DNA of 64,000 nucleotides from Arcobacter sp. (GCA_002685075.1 NYWO01000108.1:27281-91280), one strand, 5' to 3'. Shown: positions 18,111 to 27,670, numbered from the stretch's first letter. The notes: a model not told the origin generated them from the letters alone. Translations and numbers: made by a program.

Positions 18111-18727
18111 GGCAAATTTTGTCTAATATTCCTTTTTTTAACATAATTATTTAAACCTATATGATTATTATATCCTAAAAGTTTTGCAATTTTTCTAACA
18201 GATAATCCAACTGATAATAACTCTTCAATTTTATCTCTTTGCTTATCAAATTTAGATTTTTGAATGGTTCCTACAGGTTTACCTAAAGCAACACCTGATA
18301 ATTTTTTTGCACTTAATGCTTCTTTTGTTCTTAGACTCATTAAGTCTTTTTCTAATCCAATAGTCATAGAAATCATACCTAGAATCATTTGAGTTAACAT
18401 ATCTTTATCATCAACTAAATCAAGATTTTGCTTAACTACTAATATTCGTATTTTATTAGTTAAAAGAAATTTAACAATTTCTAAAATAGTTTCAATTGTT
18501 CTTCCAAATACATTTAAATCATAAACAATAAGTGTTGAGTTTTTTTCACAGTTTTTTAGTAATTCTAGAATATTTTTTTCATCACTAGGAGTACTAATAT
18601 CAATCTCTATATTTTTGTAAATTTCAATATTATGTTTTTTTACATAATTATTTAAAATATCTTTCTGTTCTTCTGTATATTTCTCATTATTCTTGTTTAT
18701 TCTCATATATATGAAAACATTTGACAT
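18086..18727 (-). CDS. Serine-recombinase (resolvase/invertase) family protein with substituted active site
   Basis: 213 residues in the Hin/gamma-delta resolvase layout: catalytic-type N-terminal domain (1-about 140), helix E (ISMTIGLEKDLMSLRTKEAL) and a C-terminal helix-turn-helix (about 165-200, LLSVGLSVRKIAKLLGYN). Aligned by eye with Hin, the motif Y-x-R-V-S reads YMRIN, so the nucleophile Ser is Asn11. The LDRLGR motif reads LNVFGR, so the Asp is Asn72 and the first Arg is Val73; Arg9 and Arg76 remain. Strand-exchange activity is therefore unlikely and a DNA-binding role is inferred. No inverted-repeat-flanked segment or transposase is nearby. ATG 18727 has AAGGA upstream. Confidence 0.85.
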   Translation of the reverse strand: MSNVFIYMRINKNNEKYTEEQKDILNNYVKKHNIEIYKNIEIDISTPSDEKNILELLKNCEKNSTLIVYDLNVFGRTIETILEIVKFLLTNKIRILVVKQNLDLVDDKDMLTQMILGMISMTIGLEKDLMSLRTKEALSAKKLSGVALGKPVGTIQKSKFDKQRDKIEELLSVGLSVRKIAKLLGYNNHIGLNNYVKKRNIRQNLPNTLDIAS

Positions 18728-18970
18728 GATTTATTCCTTAACATTAAGTATATTTTTAATATATAAAGTTACATAGTGTTTCGTTTATATATATAAAATT
18801 TATACAAAATGTTAACAAATTATTATTAATTTAAACTTAATTTTTAATTAATCAATGCCATATTTAGACACTTTATAGAATATGTCTTTACACATATTAT
18901 TATACAGTTTGAATTAAAAGTCTTTTTTTGATATTATCTTTTTGAATATATGTAAACAGAAAGGTATCTT

Positions 18971-19525
18971 TTGAAAATTACTGTTGGAATCTCAGGAGCA
19001 AGTGGAGCTAATTTAGGTCTTAATTTTGTTAAAAAACTTCCTAAAAATATTGAAGTTTTTTTAGTACTTTCTAAGAGTGCAAAAATTGCATTAAAATTAG
19101 AAAATGGAATTTCTGTAAAAAAAACTTTTGAACAATATCCAAATGTCAAAATATTTTTAGATAGTAATATTGCTGCACCAATTGCATCTGGCTCATTTAA
19201 AGTGGATAAAATGATTATCATTCCATGTTCAATGAATACACTTGCAAAATGTACTGTTGGAATTTCTGATTCATTGATTACAAGGGCTTTTACAGTAATG
19301 TTAAAAGAAAAAAGAGATATAGTTCTTGCACCTAGAGAAATGCCCCTTAATTCAATTGCTTTAGAAAACATGTTAAAATTATCTACCTTAGGAGTAATTA
19401 TAGCTCCTCCTGTTCTTGGATATTATTCAAGTCAACAAACTCTAGAAGAAATGGAAAGTTTCTTAATTGGTAAATGGTTTGATTTACTAAAAATTGACAA
19501 TAACTTATATGAAAGATGGAAATAA
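18971..19525 (+). CDS. ubiX: Flavin prenyltransferase UbiX
   Basis: A 184-residue flavoprotein of the UbiX/Pad1 family, which attaches a prenyl group to FMN to make the cofactor of UbiD decarboxylases, needed for quinone synthesis. The N-terminal ITVGISGASGANLG, the PCSMNTLAKCTVGISDSLITRA segment and LAPREMPLN are diagnostic. Start is TTG 18971, with AGAAAGG about 9 bases upstream. First gene of a rightward run; coaD starts 1 base after its stop. Confidence 0.93.
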   Translation: MKITVGISGASGANLGLNFVKKLPKNIEVFLVLSKSAKIALKLENGISVKKTFEQYPNVKIFLDSNIAAPIASGSFKVDKMIIIPCSMNTLAKCTVGISDSLITRAFTVMLKEKRDIVLAPREMPLNSIALENMLKLSTLGVIIAPPVLGYYSSQQTLEEMESFLIGKWFDLLKIDNNLYERWK

Positions 19526-19526
19526 A

Positions 19527-20018
19527 ATGCCTAAAAATTTAAATACGAAAGAGTCATATAAAAAAGCTATCTATAGTGGTACTTTTGACCCCATTACAAA
19601 TGGACATTTAGATATTATAAGCCGTGCTGCAAATATATTTGATGAAGTAATAATTGCAGTTGCGAAAAGTGAAAGAAAAAAGCCTATGTTTACACAAGAA
19701 GAAAGAGTAAGGTTTTCAATAGCAGCAACAGAACATTTACCAAATGTACGAGTTGAAGGCTTTGATACTTTACTTGTGGATCTAGCTACACAATTAGATG
19801 TAAATACTATCATTAGAGGACTTCGTGCTGTTTCAGATTTTGAGTTTGAACTACAGATGGGTTATGCAAATGCATCAATTAATGATAAAATTGAAACTCT
19901 TTATTTAATGCCTACACTAGAGAATGCCTTTGTTTCTTCTACAATTGTAAGAGAAATTATAAGATTTGATGGGAAGTTTCAACACTTAGTACCTAAAGAA
20001 GTTTTAGAATGTATGTAG
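19527..20018 (+). CDS. coaD: Pantetheine-phosphate adenylyltransferase
   Basis: About 163 residues; converts 4'-phosphopantetheine and ATP to dephospho-CoA. The nucleotidyltransferase signature is in YSGTFDPITNGHLDII, followed by the IRGLRAVSDFEFELQMGYAN and SSTIVREI motifs. The start is ATG 19527 (MPKNLNTKES). An upstream in-frame GTG/ATG would overlap the ubiX coding end and adds nothing conserved. Its last codons overlap the tmk start. Confidence 0.96.
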   Translation: MPKNLNTKESYKKAIYSGTFDPITNGHLDIISRAANIFDEVIIAVAKSERKKPMFTQEERVRFSIAATEHLPNVRVEGFDTLLVDLATQLDVNTIIRGLRAVSDFEFELQMGYANASINDKIETLYLMPTLENAFVSSTIVREIIRFDGKFQHLVPKEVLECM

Positions 20019-20575
20019 TTGTTGAAGGAATTGACACTGCTGGAAAATCTACACAGTTAGATTTATTACAACAAAAACATCCAAATGCAATTTTCACTAA
20101 AGAACCAGGTGGGACTGATATTGGTTTGAAATTACGTTCAATGGCACTTAATGGAGAAGCGAAATCTCCAATTGCTGAAATGTTTTTGTTTTTAGCTGAT
20201 AGGGCTGAACATATTGAAGAAGTAATACTTACAAATAAAGAAAAATTAGTAATCTCAGATAGATCAATGATTTCTGGAATTGCATATGCATCAGCCTTTC
20301 CATTAGAAAAAATGATTGAACTAAATCTATTAGCAACAAACAATATATTACCAAGCCATATAATTTTATTAGAACTATCAGCTTCAGAACTTAAATATAG
20401 GCTTTCACAAAAAGAAAATGATGCAATTGAATTACGTGGAATTGAGTATTTAATGAATATTCAAAGTAGAATGAAAGAAACAATAATTAAACTAGGAATA
20501 AACCATCTATTTATAGATGCAAGCCTAAAAATAGAAGAAATAGAAGAACAAATAGGAGATTTTTTAAATGAGTAA
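20009..20575 (+). CDS. tmk: Thymidylate kinase
   Basis: 188 residues, phosphorylates dTMP to dTDP. P-loop EGIDTAGKSTQ, DR(S/Y) motif ISDRSMISGIAYA and TKEPGGTDIG are seen. In place of the usual LID LDV motif the strand reads ILLELSASELKYRL. Slightly short (about 205 in E. coli). The start ATG overlaps the coaD stop by 10 bases and the stop overlaps hisS by 8 bases. Confidence 0.93.
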   Translation: MYVVVEGIDTAGKSTQLDLLQQKHPNAIFTKEPGGTDIGLKLRSMALNGEAKSPIAEMFLFLADRAEHIEEVILTNKEKLVISDRSMISGIAYASAFPLEKMIELNLLATNNILPSHIILLELSASELKYRLSQKENDAIELRGIEYLMNIQSRMKETIIKLGINHLFIDASLKIEEIEEQIGDFLNE

Positions 20576-21803
20576 AGTTGAAAAGAAAGCAATAATACAA
20601 AGTCTTAGAGGTATGAAAGATATTGTAAATGATGAAAGTGCATTATTTACATATTTTGTTGATAATGCTTCCTCTATTGCGAAAAGATATGGATTTTCAT
20701 ATATGGAAACGCCAATTTTAGAAGAAACAGCTTTATTTAAAAGATCAGTTGGTGAAAGTTCAGATATTGTAAATAAAGAGATGTATAACTTTACAGATAA
20801 AGGTGAACATGAAGTTTGCTTAAGACCTGAGGGAACAGCAGGTGTTGTTAGACATTTTGTACAAAAGAAACTAGATCGTGCTGGTGGAACACAAAGATGG
20901 TACTATTATGGACCTATGTTTAGATATGAAAGACCTCAAAAAGGTAGATTAAGAGAGTTTCATCAGTTTGGTTGTGAAGTATTTGGAGTGGCTTCAGTTA
21001 TTGAAGATGCAAATATTATTATGATGATTAAAGAGATTTTAGACTTCTTTGGAATTGGTTTCAAATTACAGTTAAATTCACTTGGTGATGAAAATTGTAT
21101 GCCTCAATATAAAGAAAATCTTGTAAAACACTTAACTTCTTTTAGAGATGAATTATGTGAAGACTGTCAGGTAAGAATTGATAAAAATCCTATTAGAGTC
21201 CTTGATTGTAAAAATGAAAACTGTCAATTAAAGTTATCCAATGCGCCTAAAATTACTAATAATCTATGTGATTCATGTAATACAGATTTTGAAAAACTAA
21301 AAGAAATTTTAGATTTTAACGGTGTTGAATATGAGATTGACACAAACCTTGTACGAGGTTTAGACTATTATTCTAAAACTGCTTTTGAGTTTGTTTCTAA
21401 TGAAATTGGAGCACAAAGTGCAATTGCTGGTGGTGGAAGATATGATAAACTTGTTGAATATTTAGGTGGTCGCCCAACTCCTGGTATTGGTTTTGCTATT
21501 GGAATTGAAAGATTATTAGAACTTGTAAAAATGAAAGAATCAAAAGAAGATACTATTTATATGGGTTCACTAGATGAAGCTTCTTTTAATACAGTTTTAA
21601 AAGTTGCAAATATAAAAAGAAAAACAACAAAAACAATAGTAGAGTATACACCAAGAGCTTTTGGAAAGCATTTTAAACTAGCAGAAAAAGTAAATGCTAA
21701 TATATTTGCTGTAATTGGAGAAAAAGAACTTCAAGAGGGAACTATCTATGTTAAAAACTTAGATACTAAAGAAGAAAAAACTATTAAATTAGAGGAATTC
21801 TAA
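20568..21803 (+). CDS. hisS: Histidyl-tRNA synthetase
   Basis: A 411-residue class II aminoacyl-tRNA synthetase. Motif 2 is FRYERPQKGRLREFHQFG, the His-A/His-B loops are LVRGLDYYSKTAFEF and AGGGRYDKLVE, and motif 3 is PGIGFAIGIERL. A cysteine-containing stretch (CEDCQVRI, CKNENCQ, CDSC) sits in the insertion domain, as in several Campylobacterota HisRS. It overlaps tmk. Confidence 0.96.
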   Translation: MSKVEKKAIIQSLRGMKDIVNDESALFTYFVDNASSIAKRYGFSYMETPILEETALFKRSVGESSDIVNKEMYNFTDKGEHEVCLRPEGTAGVVRHFVQKKLDRAGGTQRWYYYGPMFRYERPQKGRLREFHQFGCEVFGVASVIEDANIIMMIKEILDFFGIGFKLQLNSLGDENCMPQYKENLVKHLTSFRDELCEDCQVRIDKNPIRVLDCKNENCQLKLSNAPKITNNLCDSCNTDFEKLKEILDFNGVEYEIDTNLVRGLDYYSKTAFEFVSNEIGAQSAIAGGGRYDKLVEYLGGRPTPGIGFAIGIERLLELVKMKESKEDTIYMGSLDEASFNTVLKVANIKRKTTKTIVEYTPRAFGKHFKLAEKVNANIFAVIGEKELQEGTIYVKNLDTKEEKTIKLEEF

Positions 21804-21805
21804 TA

Positions 21806-23611
21806 TTGAATAATTATGGAGTTGATATATGGAGTGATGACAACTTCATAATTGAAGAGGGATATGCAAAAGTAAATTATCAAAGTAAACCTTCACTAAT
21901 ATCTATAGTTAAGGAAGTAAGAGATCAAGACTTTAAAGGTCCCTTACTTTTAAGATTCCCTCATATAACTAAAAAACAAATAACTACACTTTATGATACT
22001 TTTAATACAAGTATTGATGAATATAATTACTGTGGAACATTTAACGCAGTCTTCCCTTTAAAGGTAAATCAGCTTCCTACATTTATTCATCCACTTATAC
22101 AAAATGGAAAAGAATTTAACTATGGATTAGAAGCAGGAAGTAAAGCAGAACTTGTAATTGCAATGACGTATAATAACCTTAACTCCCCTATTACAGTTAA
22201 CGGCTTTAAAGATAAAGAGATGATTCATTTAGCTTTTATTGCAAAGAGCAAGGGCCATAATATAACACTTATTATTGAAGGCTTAAATGAGCTAGAAACA
22301 ATAATAGGTGTACAAGAAGAAACACATCTTCCTTGTCCAAATATTGGATTAAGAGTTAGACTTCATAGTGGTGGTAGTGGTATTTGGGCAAAAAGTGGTG
22401 GAATTAATTCTAAGTTTGGATTAACATCAACTGAGATACTAGAAGCTTATGAAATGATTAAGAAAAATGATATGATCGAGTTCTTAACAATGATTCATTT
22501 TCATATTGGTTCAGCTATGAACTCAATTAAGCCATTAAAAAAAGCATTAAGAGAATCTGGTCACATTTATGCAGAACTTAAAAACTTAGGAGCAGTTAAT
22601 TTAAATGCCATAAATATTGGTGGTGGTTTAGCAGTTGAGTATAGTGCTTATGAAAGAAATAGATTTTATTCATTAAGAGAGTTTGCAAGTGATGTAATAT
22701 TTACATTAAAAGATATTGCTAAACAAAAAGGTGTTGAAGAGCCAAATATTTTTACAGAATCTGGAAGATTTATTTCTGCAGCCTCTACTGTATTAGTAAC
22801 TCCTGTTTTAGAACTTTTTTCTCACGAATATGATTTAGCGCATTTAAAACTAAAAGAGACTAACCCTCCTTTGATTGAAGAGTTAAATTTACTTTTTAAA
22901 GATATGATTAAAAAAACATCTTATGAATATATGCATGATGCAATTGACCATATGGAATCATTATTAACACTATTTGATTTAGGATATATTGATTTACAAG
23001 ATAGATCAAATGCAGAAATATTAACTCATCAAATTATAAAAAAAGCTATTTCACAACTAGAAGTGGAAGACTATGAGGAACTTAAAAAACTTGATGAAAA
23101 TATACAAGAAAAATATTTACTAAATTTTTCTATGTTTCAGTCACTTCCAGATTATTGGGGAATAGACCAAGAATTTCCAATTATGCCTTTAACTCATCTT
23201 GATAAAAAACCTACAAGATCTGCATCTTTATGGGATATTACTTGTGATAGTGATGGTGAATTACCTTTTGATTCAAAAAAAGCTTTATATTTACATGACA
23301 TTAATTTAAATAAAGAAGAGTATTTCTTAGGTTTCTTTAATGTAGGAGCATATCAAGATACTCTAGGAATGAAACACAATCTATTTTCACATCCTACTGA
23401 AGTAAATGTAGTTTTTAAAGATGGCAAAGTTTCACTAGAAAAAATTATTGAATCACAAACTATTATAGATATTCTTGAAGATATTGATTATGATACAAGT
23501 GACATTAAAAACAGACTTAAAGAAAATTTAGATATAAACACATACAAAATATTAGAAAAGTATTTAAATGAGAATAATTATTTAAAAACAATTTGGAGTT
23601 ATAATGACTAA
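21806..23611 (+). CDS. speA: Biosynthetic arginine decarboxylase
   Basis: A 601-residue fold-III PLP enzyme converting arginine to agmatine, the first step to putrescine/spermidine. The PLP-lysine motif FPLKVNQ is near residue 87, HFHIGSA and GGGLAVEY are in the barrel, and the C-terminal domain has YFLGFFNVGAYQDTLG. Size agrees with SpeA (about 630). Start is TTG 21806, 2 bases after the hisS stop. It overlaps cysE by 8 bases. Confidence 0.93.
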   Translation: MNNYGVDIWSDDNFIIEEGYAKVNYQSKPSLISIVKEVRDQDFKGPLLLRFPHITKKQITTLYDTFNTSIDEYNYCGTFNAVFPLKVNQLPTFIHPLIQNGKEFNYGLEAGSKAELVIAMTYNNLNSPITVNGFKDKEMIHLAFIAKSKGHNITLIIEGLNELETIIGVQEETHLPCPNIGLRVRLHSGGSGIWAKSGGINSKFGLTSTEILEAYEMIKKNDMIEFLTMIHFHIGSAMNSIKPLKKALRESGHIYAELKNLGAVNLNAINIGGGLAVEYSAYERNRFYSLREFASDVIFTLKDIAKQKGVEEPNIFTESGRFISAASTVLVTPVLELFSHEYDLAHLKLKETNPPLIEELNLLFKDMIKKTSYEYMHDAIDHMESLLTLFDLGYIDLQDRSNAEILTHQIIKKAISQLEVEDYEELKKLDENIQEKYLLNFSMFQSLPDYWGIDQEFPIMPLTHLDKKPTRSASLWDITCDSDGELPFDSKKALYLHDINLNKEEYFLGFFNVGAYQDTLGMKHNLFSHPTEVNVVFKDGKVSLEKIIESQTIIDILEDIDYDTSDIKNRLKENLDINTYKILEKYLNENNYLKTIWSYND

Positions 23612-24356
23612 AGAAAATGAAAAAGAAGAAGAGAATAGTATTTCTTTTTGGGCTCAAATAAAAGAGGACTTTGTTGTTCCTAAATTAAATGATCCTGCAC
23701 TTGATTCAAATATTGAACTATTTTTTAACTACCCAGGTGTTTGGGCTATTATTAACCATAGGATTACAAATAAATTATATATAAATGGTTGGAGAAGAAC
23801 AGCAAGAGTATTAGGAGGAATATCTTCTTTATTTACAAAGACAGATATTCATCCCGCTGCAACGATAGGTAGACGAGTATTTATTGATCATGCAATTGGT
23901 GTTGTAATTGGTGCAACTACTATTATTGAAGATGATGTATTAATTTATCAAGGGGTAACTCTAGGTGGTGTTAGTTTAGATAAAGGTAAACGACATCCAA
24001 CTGTAAAATCAAATGCAGTTATTGGAAGTGGTGCAAAAGTTTTAGGGAATATTACTATTGGTAAAAACTCTAAAGTTGGGGCTAACTCAGTTGTTGTTTG
24101 TGATGTTCCAAAAAACTCTACAGCTGTTGGAGTTCCGGCAAAGATTCTAAAAAGAGATAATAAAGACTGCAAATTCACACATGATGATTTACCAGATATC
24201 AATAAAGAAATGTTTAAATATTTAATTGAAAGAATTCATGTTTTAGAAACTGCTGTTAAAGAAGAAGATGGCATTGATGTAAGTAAAAAAGATAAAAAAC
24301 TTGAAGATGATTATAATAAATTCATAAATGCAATGAACTCAATAAAAAAGAAATAA
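23604..24356 (+). CDS. cysE: Serine O-acetyltransferase
   Basis: 250 residues. Makes O-acetylserine for cysteine synthesis. The N-terminal helical domain is followed by a left-handed beta-helix of hexapeptide repeats (about 90-190) with IHPAATIGRRVFIDHAIG, the catalytic-loop sequence VTLGGVSLDKGKRHPTV and VVCDVPKNSTAVGVPAK. An acidic/lysine-rich C-terminal extension of about 50 residues (KEEDGIDVSKKDKKLEDD) goes beyond the usual tail. It overlaps speA. Confidence 0.93.
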   Translation: MTKENEKEEENSISFWAQIKEDFVVPKLNDPALDSNIELFFNYPGVWAIINHRITNKLYINGWRRTARVLGGISSLFTKTDIHPAATIGRRVFIDHAIGVVIGATTIIEDDVLIYQGVTLGGVSLDKGKRHPTVKSNAVIGSGAKVLGNITIGKNSKVGANSVVVCDVPKNSTAVGVPAKILKRDNKDCKFTHDDLPDINKEMFKYLIERIHVLETAVKEEDGIDVSKKDKKLEDDYNKFINAMNSIKKK

Positions 24357-24361
24357 CATAA

Positions 24362-25093
24362 ATGTATGATTTAGCTGTTTTTGGAATTATAACTGGTTTT
24401 ATATCAGGCTTTTTCGGAGTTGGGGGAGGTATGATTTTAGTACCAATGCTTTTAGTCTCTGGTTTTGTAATGAAAGAAGCAGTAGCTATCTCTATTATGC
24501 AAATGGTATTTTCATCAATATATGGTTCATTTTTAAATTCAAAGAAATTTACAAATGTAATTAAAGATGGAATTATAATAGGTATTGGTGGTTTTGTAGG
24601 TGGCTTACAAAGTGGATATATTGTAACAAATGTATCTAATGAATTTTTACAATATCTATTTATTCTAATTTTATTTTACTCAATAATAAAAATATTTATA
24701 ACTCCAGCAGAACATGATTGTGATCAAAGATCAAAGAACAAACTTACACTATTTATTATCGGTTTCTTTACAGGACTGCTTGCTATGAGTATTGGAGTTG
24801 GAGGTTCTGTAATATTAACTCCTATTTTAATAGGTTTTTTAAAGTATGACTTAAAAGCAGCAACTGCACTTGGACTGTTCTTTGTAATATTTTCATCAAT
24901 TGCTGGATTTACTTCTTTATCATTAAGTGGACATATGCTTTATACCGAAGGTGCTATTATTGGTATTTGTTCTTTAATAGGTGTTTATTTTGGAATTTTG
25001 CTTAAAAATAAAGTTCACTCTAATTCATATAAAAAATATATTCTAGTTTTAAATACTATTATATTAGTAACTATGATTTATAAAACATTTTAA
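24362..25093 (+). CDS. TauE/SafE-family membrane transporter
   Basis: 243 residues, predicted seven to eight membrane segments in two repeats. Each repeat begins with the glycine-rich family motif: GFISGFFGVGGGMILVP near residue 11 and GFFTGLLAMSIGVGGSVILTP near 133. The family exports sulfite, sulfonates or related anions. Its place right after cysE suggests sulfur metabolism but the substrate is not established. Ends at a bidirectional terminator. Confidence 0.88.
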   Translation: MYDLAVFGIITGFISGFFGVGGGMILVPMLLVSGFVMKEAVAISIMQMVFSSIYGSFLNSKKFTNVIKDGIIIGIGGFVGGLQSGYIVTNVSNEFLQYLFILILFYSIIKIFITPAEHDCDQRSKNKLTLFIIGFFTGLLAMSIGVGGSVILTPILIGFLKYDLKAATALGLFFVIFSSIAGFTSLSLSGHMLYTEGAIIGICSLIGVYFGILLKNKVHSNSYKKYILVLNTIILVTMIYKTF

Positions 25094-25154
25094 ATAGCTT
25101 TGTAACTAAGTTGTAATTAAAATTTAGTATAATTTCATTACAGACATTAATTTA

Positions 25155-25188
25155 GATAAAAAAGATTACGCGAACGATCTTTTTTATC
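25155..25188. terminator. Bidirectional terminator
   Basis: A perfect 12-bp stem (25155-25166 with 25177-25188), 10-nt loop, A-run on the left and T-run on the right. It separates the converging transporter and aconitase-like genes. Confidence 0.85.
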
Positions 25189-25216
25189 TTCTTTTTAAAT
25201 ACAACTGCAATTGTAT

Positions 25217-27670
25217 TTAATTTAAATTGTCTTTTAATAGATACTCTAAAACTCCACCATACTTATAGTACTCAACTTCAATACTTGTATCTAATCTAGA
25301 TTGTAAAGTAAGAACCTTACTTTGATTGTTTTTAAAAATTTCTATATCTATTTTATCATTTACTTTTAATCTATTAGTTTTTATATTTATAAGCTCATCA
25401 CCTTTTAACTTTAAAGAGTCAATATCATCATCAATAAACTCTAAAGGTAAAATACCTACTCTTATCAGATCTTTTTTATACTCTTTTGAAAAAGATTTAG
25501 CAATGATTACTTCAACACCTAAAAGTTTTAATCCTTTTACAGCCCAATCATTTATCTCCCCGATTCCAAACCTACTTCCTGCAAAGAGTACTAGAGGAAT
25601 TTTATTTTCTTTCATTTTAAGTGAAAAATCATATATTGGCATAATTTCACTACTTTGAAAATCTTTTGTATAACCACCCTCTTTTGGACTTACCATTTTG
25701 TTTTTAAGTTTACTATTTGATAAAATTGATTTTATAATTACATTACTATTTGCATATCTATTCTCAAAAGTATCAAACTCATCAGGTCGTAGCCCTTTTG
25801 ATTGAAGAAATAAAGCTGTTGGAGAATAAGATGGTATTCTACCCTTAGCAGATATATCTTCACTTGAAATATTATCATCAAAAAGTGCTAAGATTCTTGC
25901 ATTTTTAATATCAATATATTCTATATTCTTTTTATTAAAAATATCTGTTTTATAAAGATAGGTAGAATTTGTATCCCAATCAAAAGTTTTATCTTTTTCA
26001 TATACTAATTCTTGCCAATAATTATTCCCAATAAAAATATCTTTATATAAATCTTTATAAACAGAATAATCAAGTTTTTCTAAGTATTCATTTACTTCAT
26101 TCATACTTGGCCAAATATTTGATAAAAAAATATCTTGAGTTATACTCTCTTTTGTAATATCAAAATCTAAATTACCTTTTAAACAATAAGCAACTAATAG
26201 TGCAGGAGAAAATAGCCATTTAGATTTAGTAAATCTATTTTTTTTGATTTCTTCAATATCATTTGAAAAAGCAATATACGATACATTTAAATTATATTTA
26301 TCTATATCCAAAGAAACAGTTTCATTAAGAGAGATATCTTTTTTCTCTTTTATAATAAAACCCAATTGTTCTAAATATTTAAATAAGTCTAATTTCTCTA
26401 AAAACTGCTTTTGTACTAAGGAGTCAAAAGTTATAAATCTAGCAATATTTTTATTTATTCTAATACCTAAGTCACAAGCTTTTTTTGCAATTAAGCAAGC
26501 TTGTATCAATAAAGAAGGATTAGTTGTATTTTTACAAATATCTATAAGAGCTAAAACAATATCATTATCTTTAACAAATTTTCCTTTTTTAAAGGTTTTT
26601 AGCTTATTAGCTATTTCTTTTACTAAAAACTCTTCTTCAAGAGTTTTTAAAGCAATTCCAATTGGCATAACTTTTGATAAGTCTAATTCGATTTGTTCTT
26701 CATATTCTGTATATTGTTCTATATCTTTTGATAAATATAGCATTTGCTTTTCATAATATGTTTTAATTAAAGAAGCATTAACTCCTCTTGTTTGTTCAAT
26801 AAAAAATATAGTATTATCGTCAATAGGAAAATATCCACAAACTCCTTTATACTGCGAAATAAGTTTTGATAACACTGTTCTATCTTCTAAAGATATATTT
26901 TTTAAGCCTCGTCCATAAAACTCTACAATTTTTCCATTTATATTATTATTTTTTATTATATTTTTTAAACTTATAAGAACATCATTGAAACTTGTTCCTT
27001 GAGCTAATGAGCCTGTAATTTTTATACCAATAGTTTTAGGAAGCTCAAAAGAAATAGAAGAACCTAACATAACAGATTGGATTTCAAGTCTTCCTACATT
27101 TAAAGAAAGTACACCTAAAGAATTAAGCTGTGAACTGTGAAAATCTGTACCAAGTATTGCTTCTGGAAAAATTACAACTTTTTCTTCTGTCATTTTCATT
27201 GAAAGCATTGTGGATAAGTATTCTAAGTTTACTTGATTTAAATTATTAATATTTGGAGGAATTATAGATATATTTTCAAAAGTATTTCCATAATACTTTA
27301 AAAAAGTATATCTTTCTTTATTTTTTTGTTCATTACTATCTTTATTATCAACTACAACATCAATCATTATTTTAGGACTTAAATTTTTACTTGCTGAAAT
27401 AAAATCAACTAAAGCAGGAACTGCATTAAATTCATTCATTATAATTCTATTTGAATAAAATTTTATTTGCTTTAAATGATTTCTATTTACAAAGGTATTT
27501 ATAATCTTTTCAATATCATTTTCATCAGCATTTCTAATATTTGCTTCTAATAATATCTTTAATGAATATGGAAGTTTTTTTAATTTTGAAGAATATTCAA
27601 AAACTTTTTTTAAGTCACAATAATAATATTTTTTTTGATTAAAATCAAAACTATTTAAAAATCTATTCAA
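25217..27670 (-). CDS. Aconitase-family (AcnA/IRP-type) paralogue lacking most catalytic and Fe-S residues
   Basis: 817 residues, collinear by eye with E. coli AcnA (891) from end to end. For example EKVVIFPEAILGTDFHSS, GKIVEFYGRGLKNISLEDR, CGYFPID, LLVAYCLKG and AKGRIPSYSPTALFLQ match. One cluster Cys survives in DICKNTTNPS (Cys379). The second motif, GCTTCIGNSG in AcnA, has no counterpart: the text after YLEQLGFII (about 433-450) reads KEKKDISLNE. The substrate loop SGNRNFEGR is gone, DHISPAG is EDISAKG, SRRGNHE is ENRYANSN and GSGSSRDWAAKG is GIGEINDWAVKG. It therefore probably cannot hold a 4Fe-4S cluster or act as an aconitase. The frame is intact, so it is likely a maintained protein; an RNA-binding role like apo-aconitase is only a guess. 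Confidence 0.88.
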   Translation of the reverse strand: MNRFLNSFDFNQKKYYYCDLKKVFEYSSKLKKLPYSLKILLEANIRNADENDIEKIINTFVNRNHLKQIKFYSNRIIMNEFNAVPALVDFISASKNLSPKIMIDVVVDNKDSNEQKNKERYTFLKYYGNTFENISIIPPNINNLNQVNLEYLSTMLSMKMTEEKVVIFPEAILGTDFHSSQLNSLGVLSLNVGRLEIQSVMLGSSISFELPKTIGIKITGSLAQGTSFNDVLISLKNIIKNNNINGKIVEFYGRGLKNISLEDRTVLSKLISQYKGVCGYFPIDDNTIFFIEQTRGVNASLIKTYYEKQMLYLSKDIEQYTEYEEQIELDLSKVMPIGIALKTLEEEFLVKEIANKLKTFKKGKFVKDNDIVLALIDICKNTTNPSLLIQACLIAKKACDLGIRINKNIARFITFDSLVQKQFLEKLDLFKYLEQLGFIIKEKKDISLNETVSLDIDKYNLNVSYIAFSNDIEEIKKNRFTKSKWLFSPALLVAYCLKGNLDFDITKESITQDIFLSNIWPSMNEVNEYLEKLDYSVYKDLYKDIFIGNNYWQELVYEKDKTFDWDTNSTYLYKTDIFNKKNIEYIDIKNARILALFDDNISSEDISAKGRIPSYSPTALFLQSKGLRPDEFDTFENRYANSNVIIKSILSNSKLKNKMVSPKEGGYTKDFQSSEIMPIYDFSLKMKENKIPLVLFAGSRFGIGEINDWAVKGLKLLGVEVIIAKSFSKEYKKDLIRVGILPLEFIDDDIDSLKLKGDELINIKTNRLKVNDKIDIEIFKNNQSKVLTLQSRLDTSIEVEYYKYGGVLEYLLKDNLN

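Noticed and set aside
18086-18727. Insertion sequence or invertible segment around the serine recombinase
   Set aside because: No flanking terminal repeats, no transposase and no invertible promoter pair; the only repeat (18066-18110) is short and overlaps the gene end.
26244-26756. 170-codon plus-strand frame inside the aconitase-like gene
   Set aside because: AT-rich complement of a real gene; composition is Ser/Ile/Phe-rich as expected for an antisense frame.
25217-27670. Functional aconitate hydratase (acnA)
   Set aside because: Two of the three cluster cysteines and several catalytic motifs are missing, so the enzymatic name is not justified.
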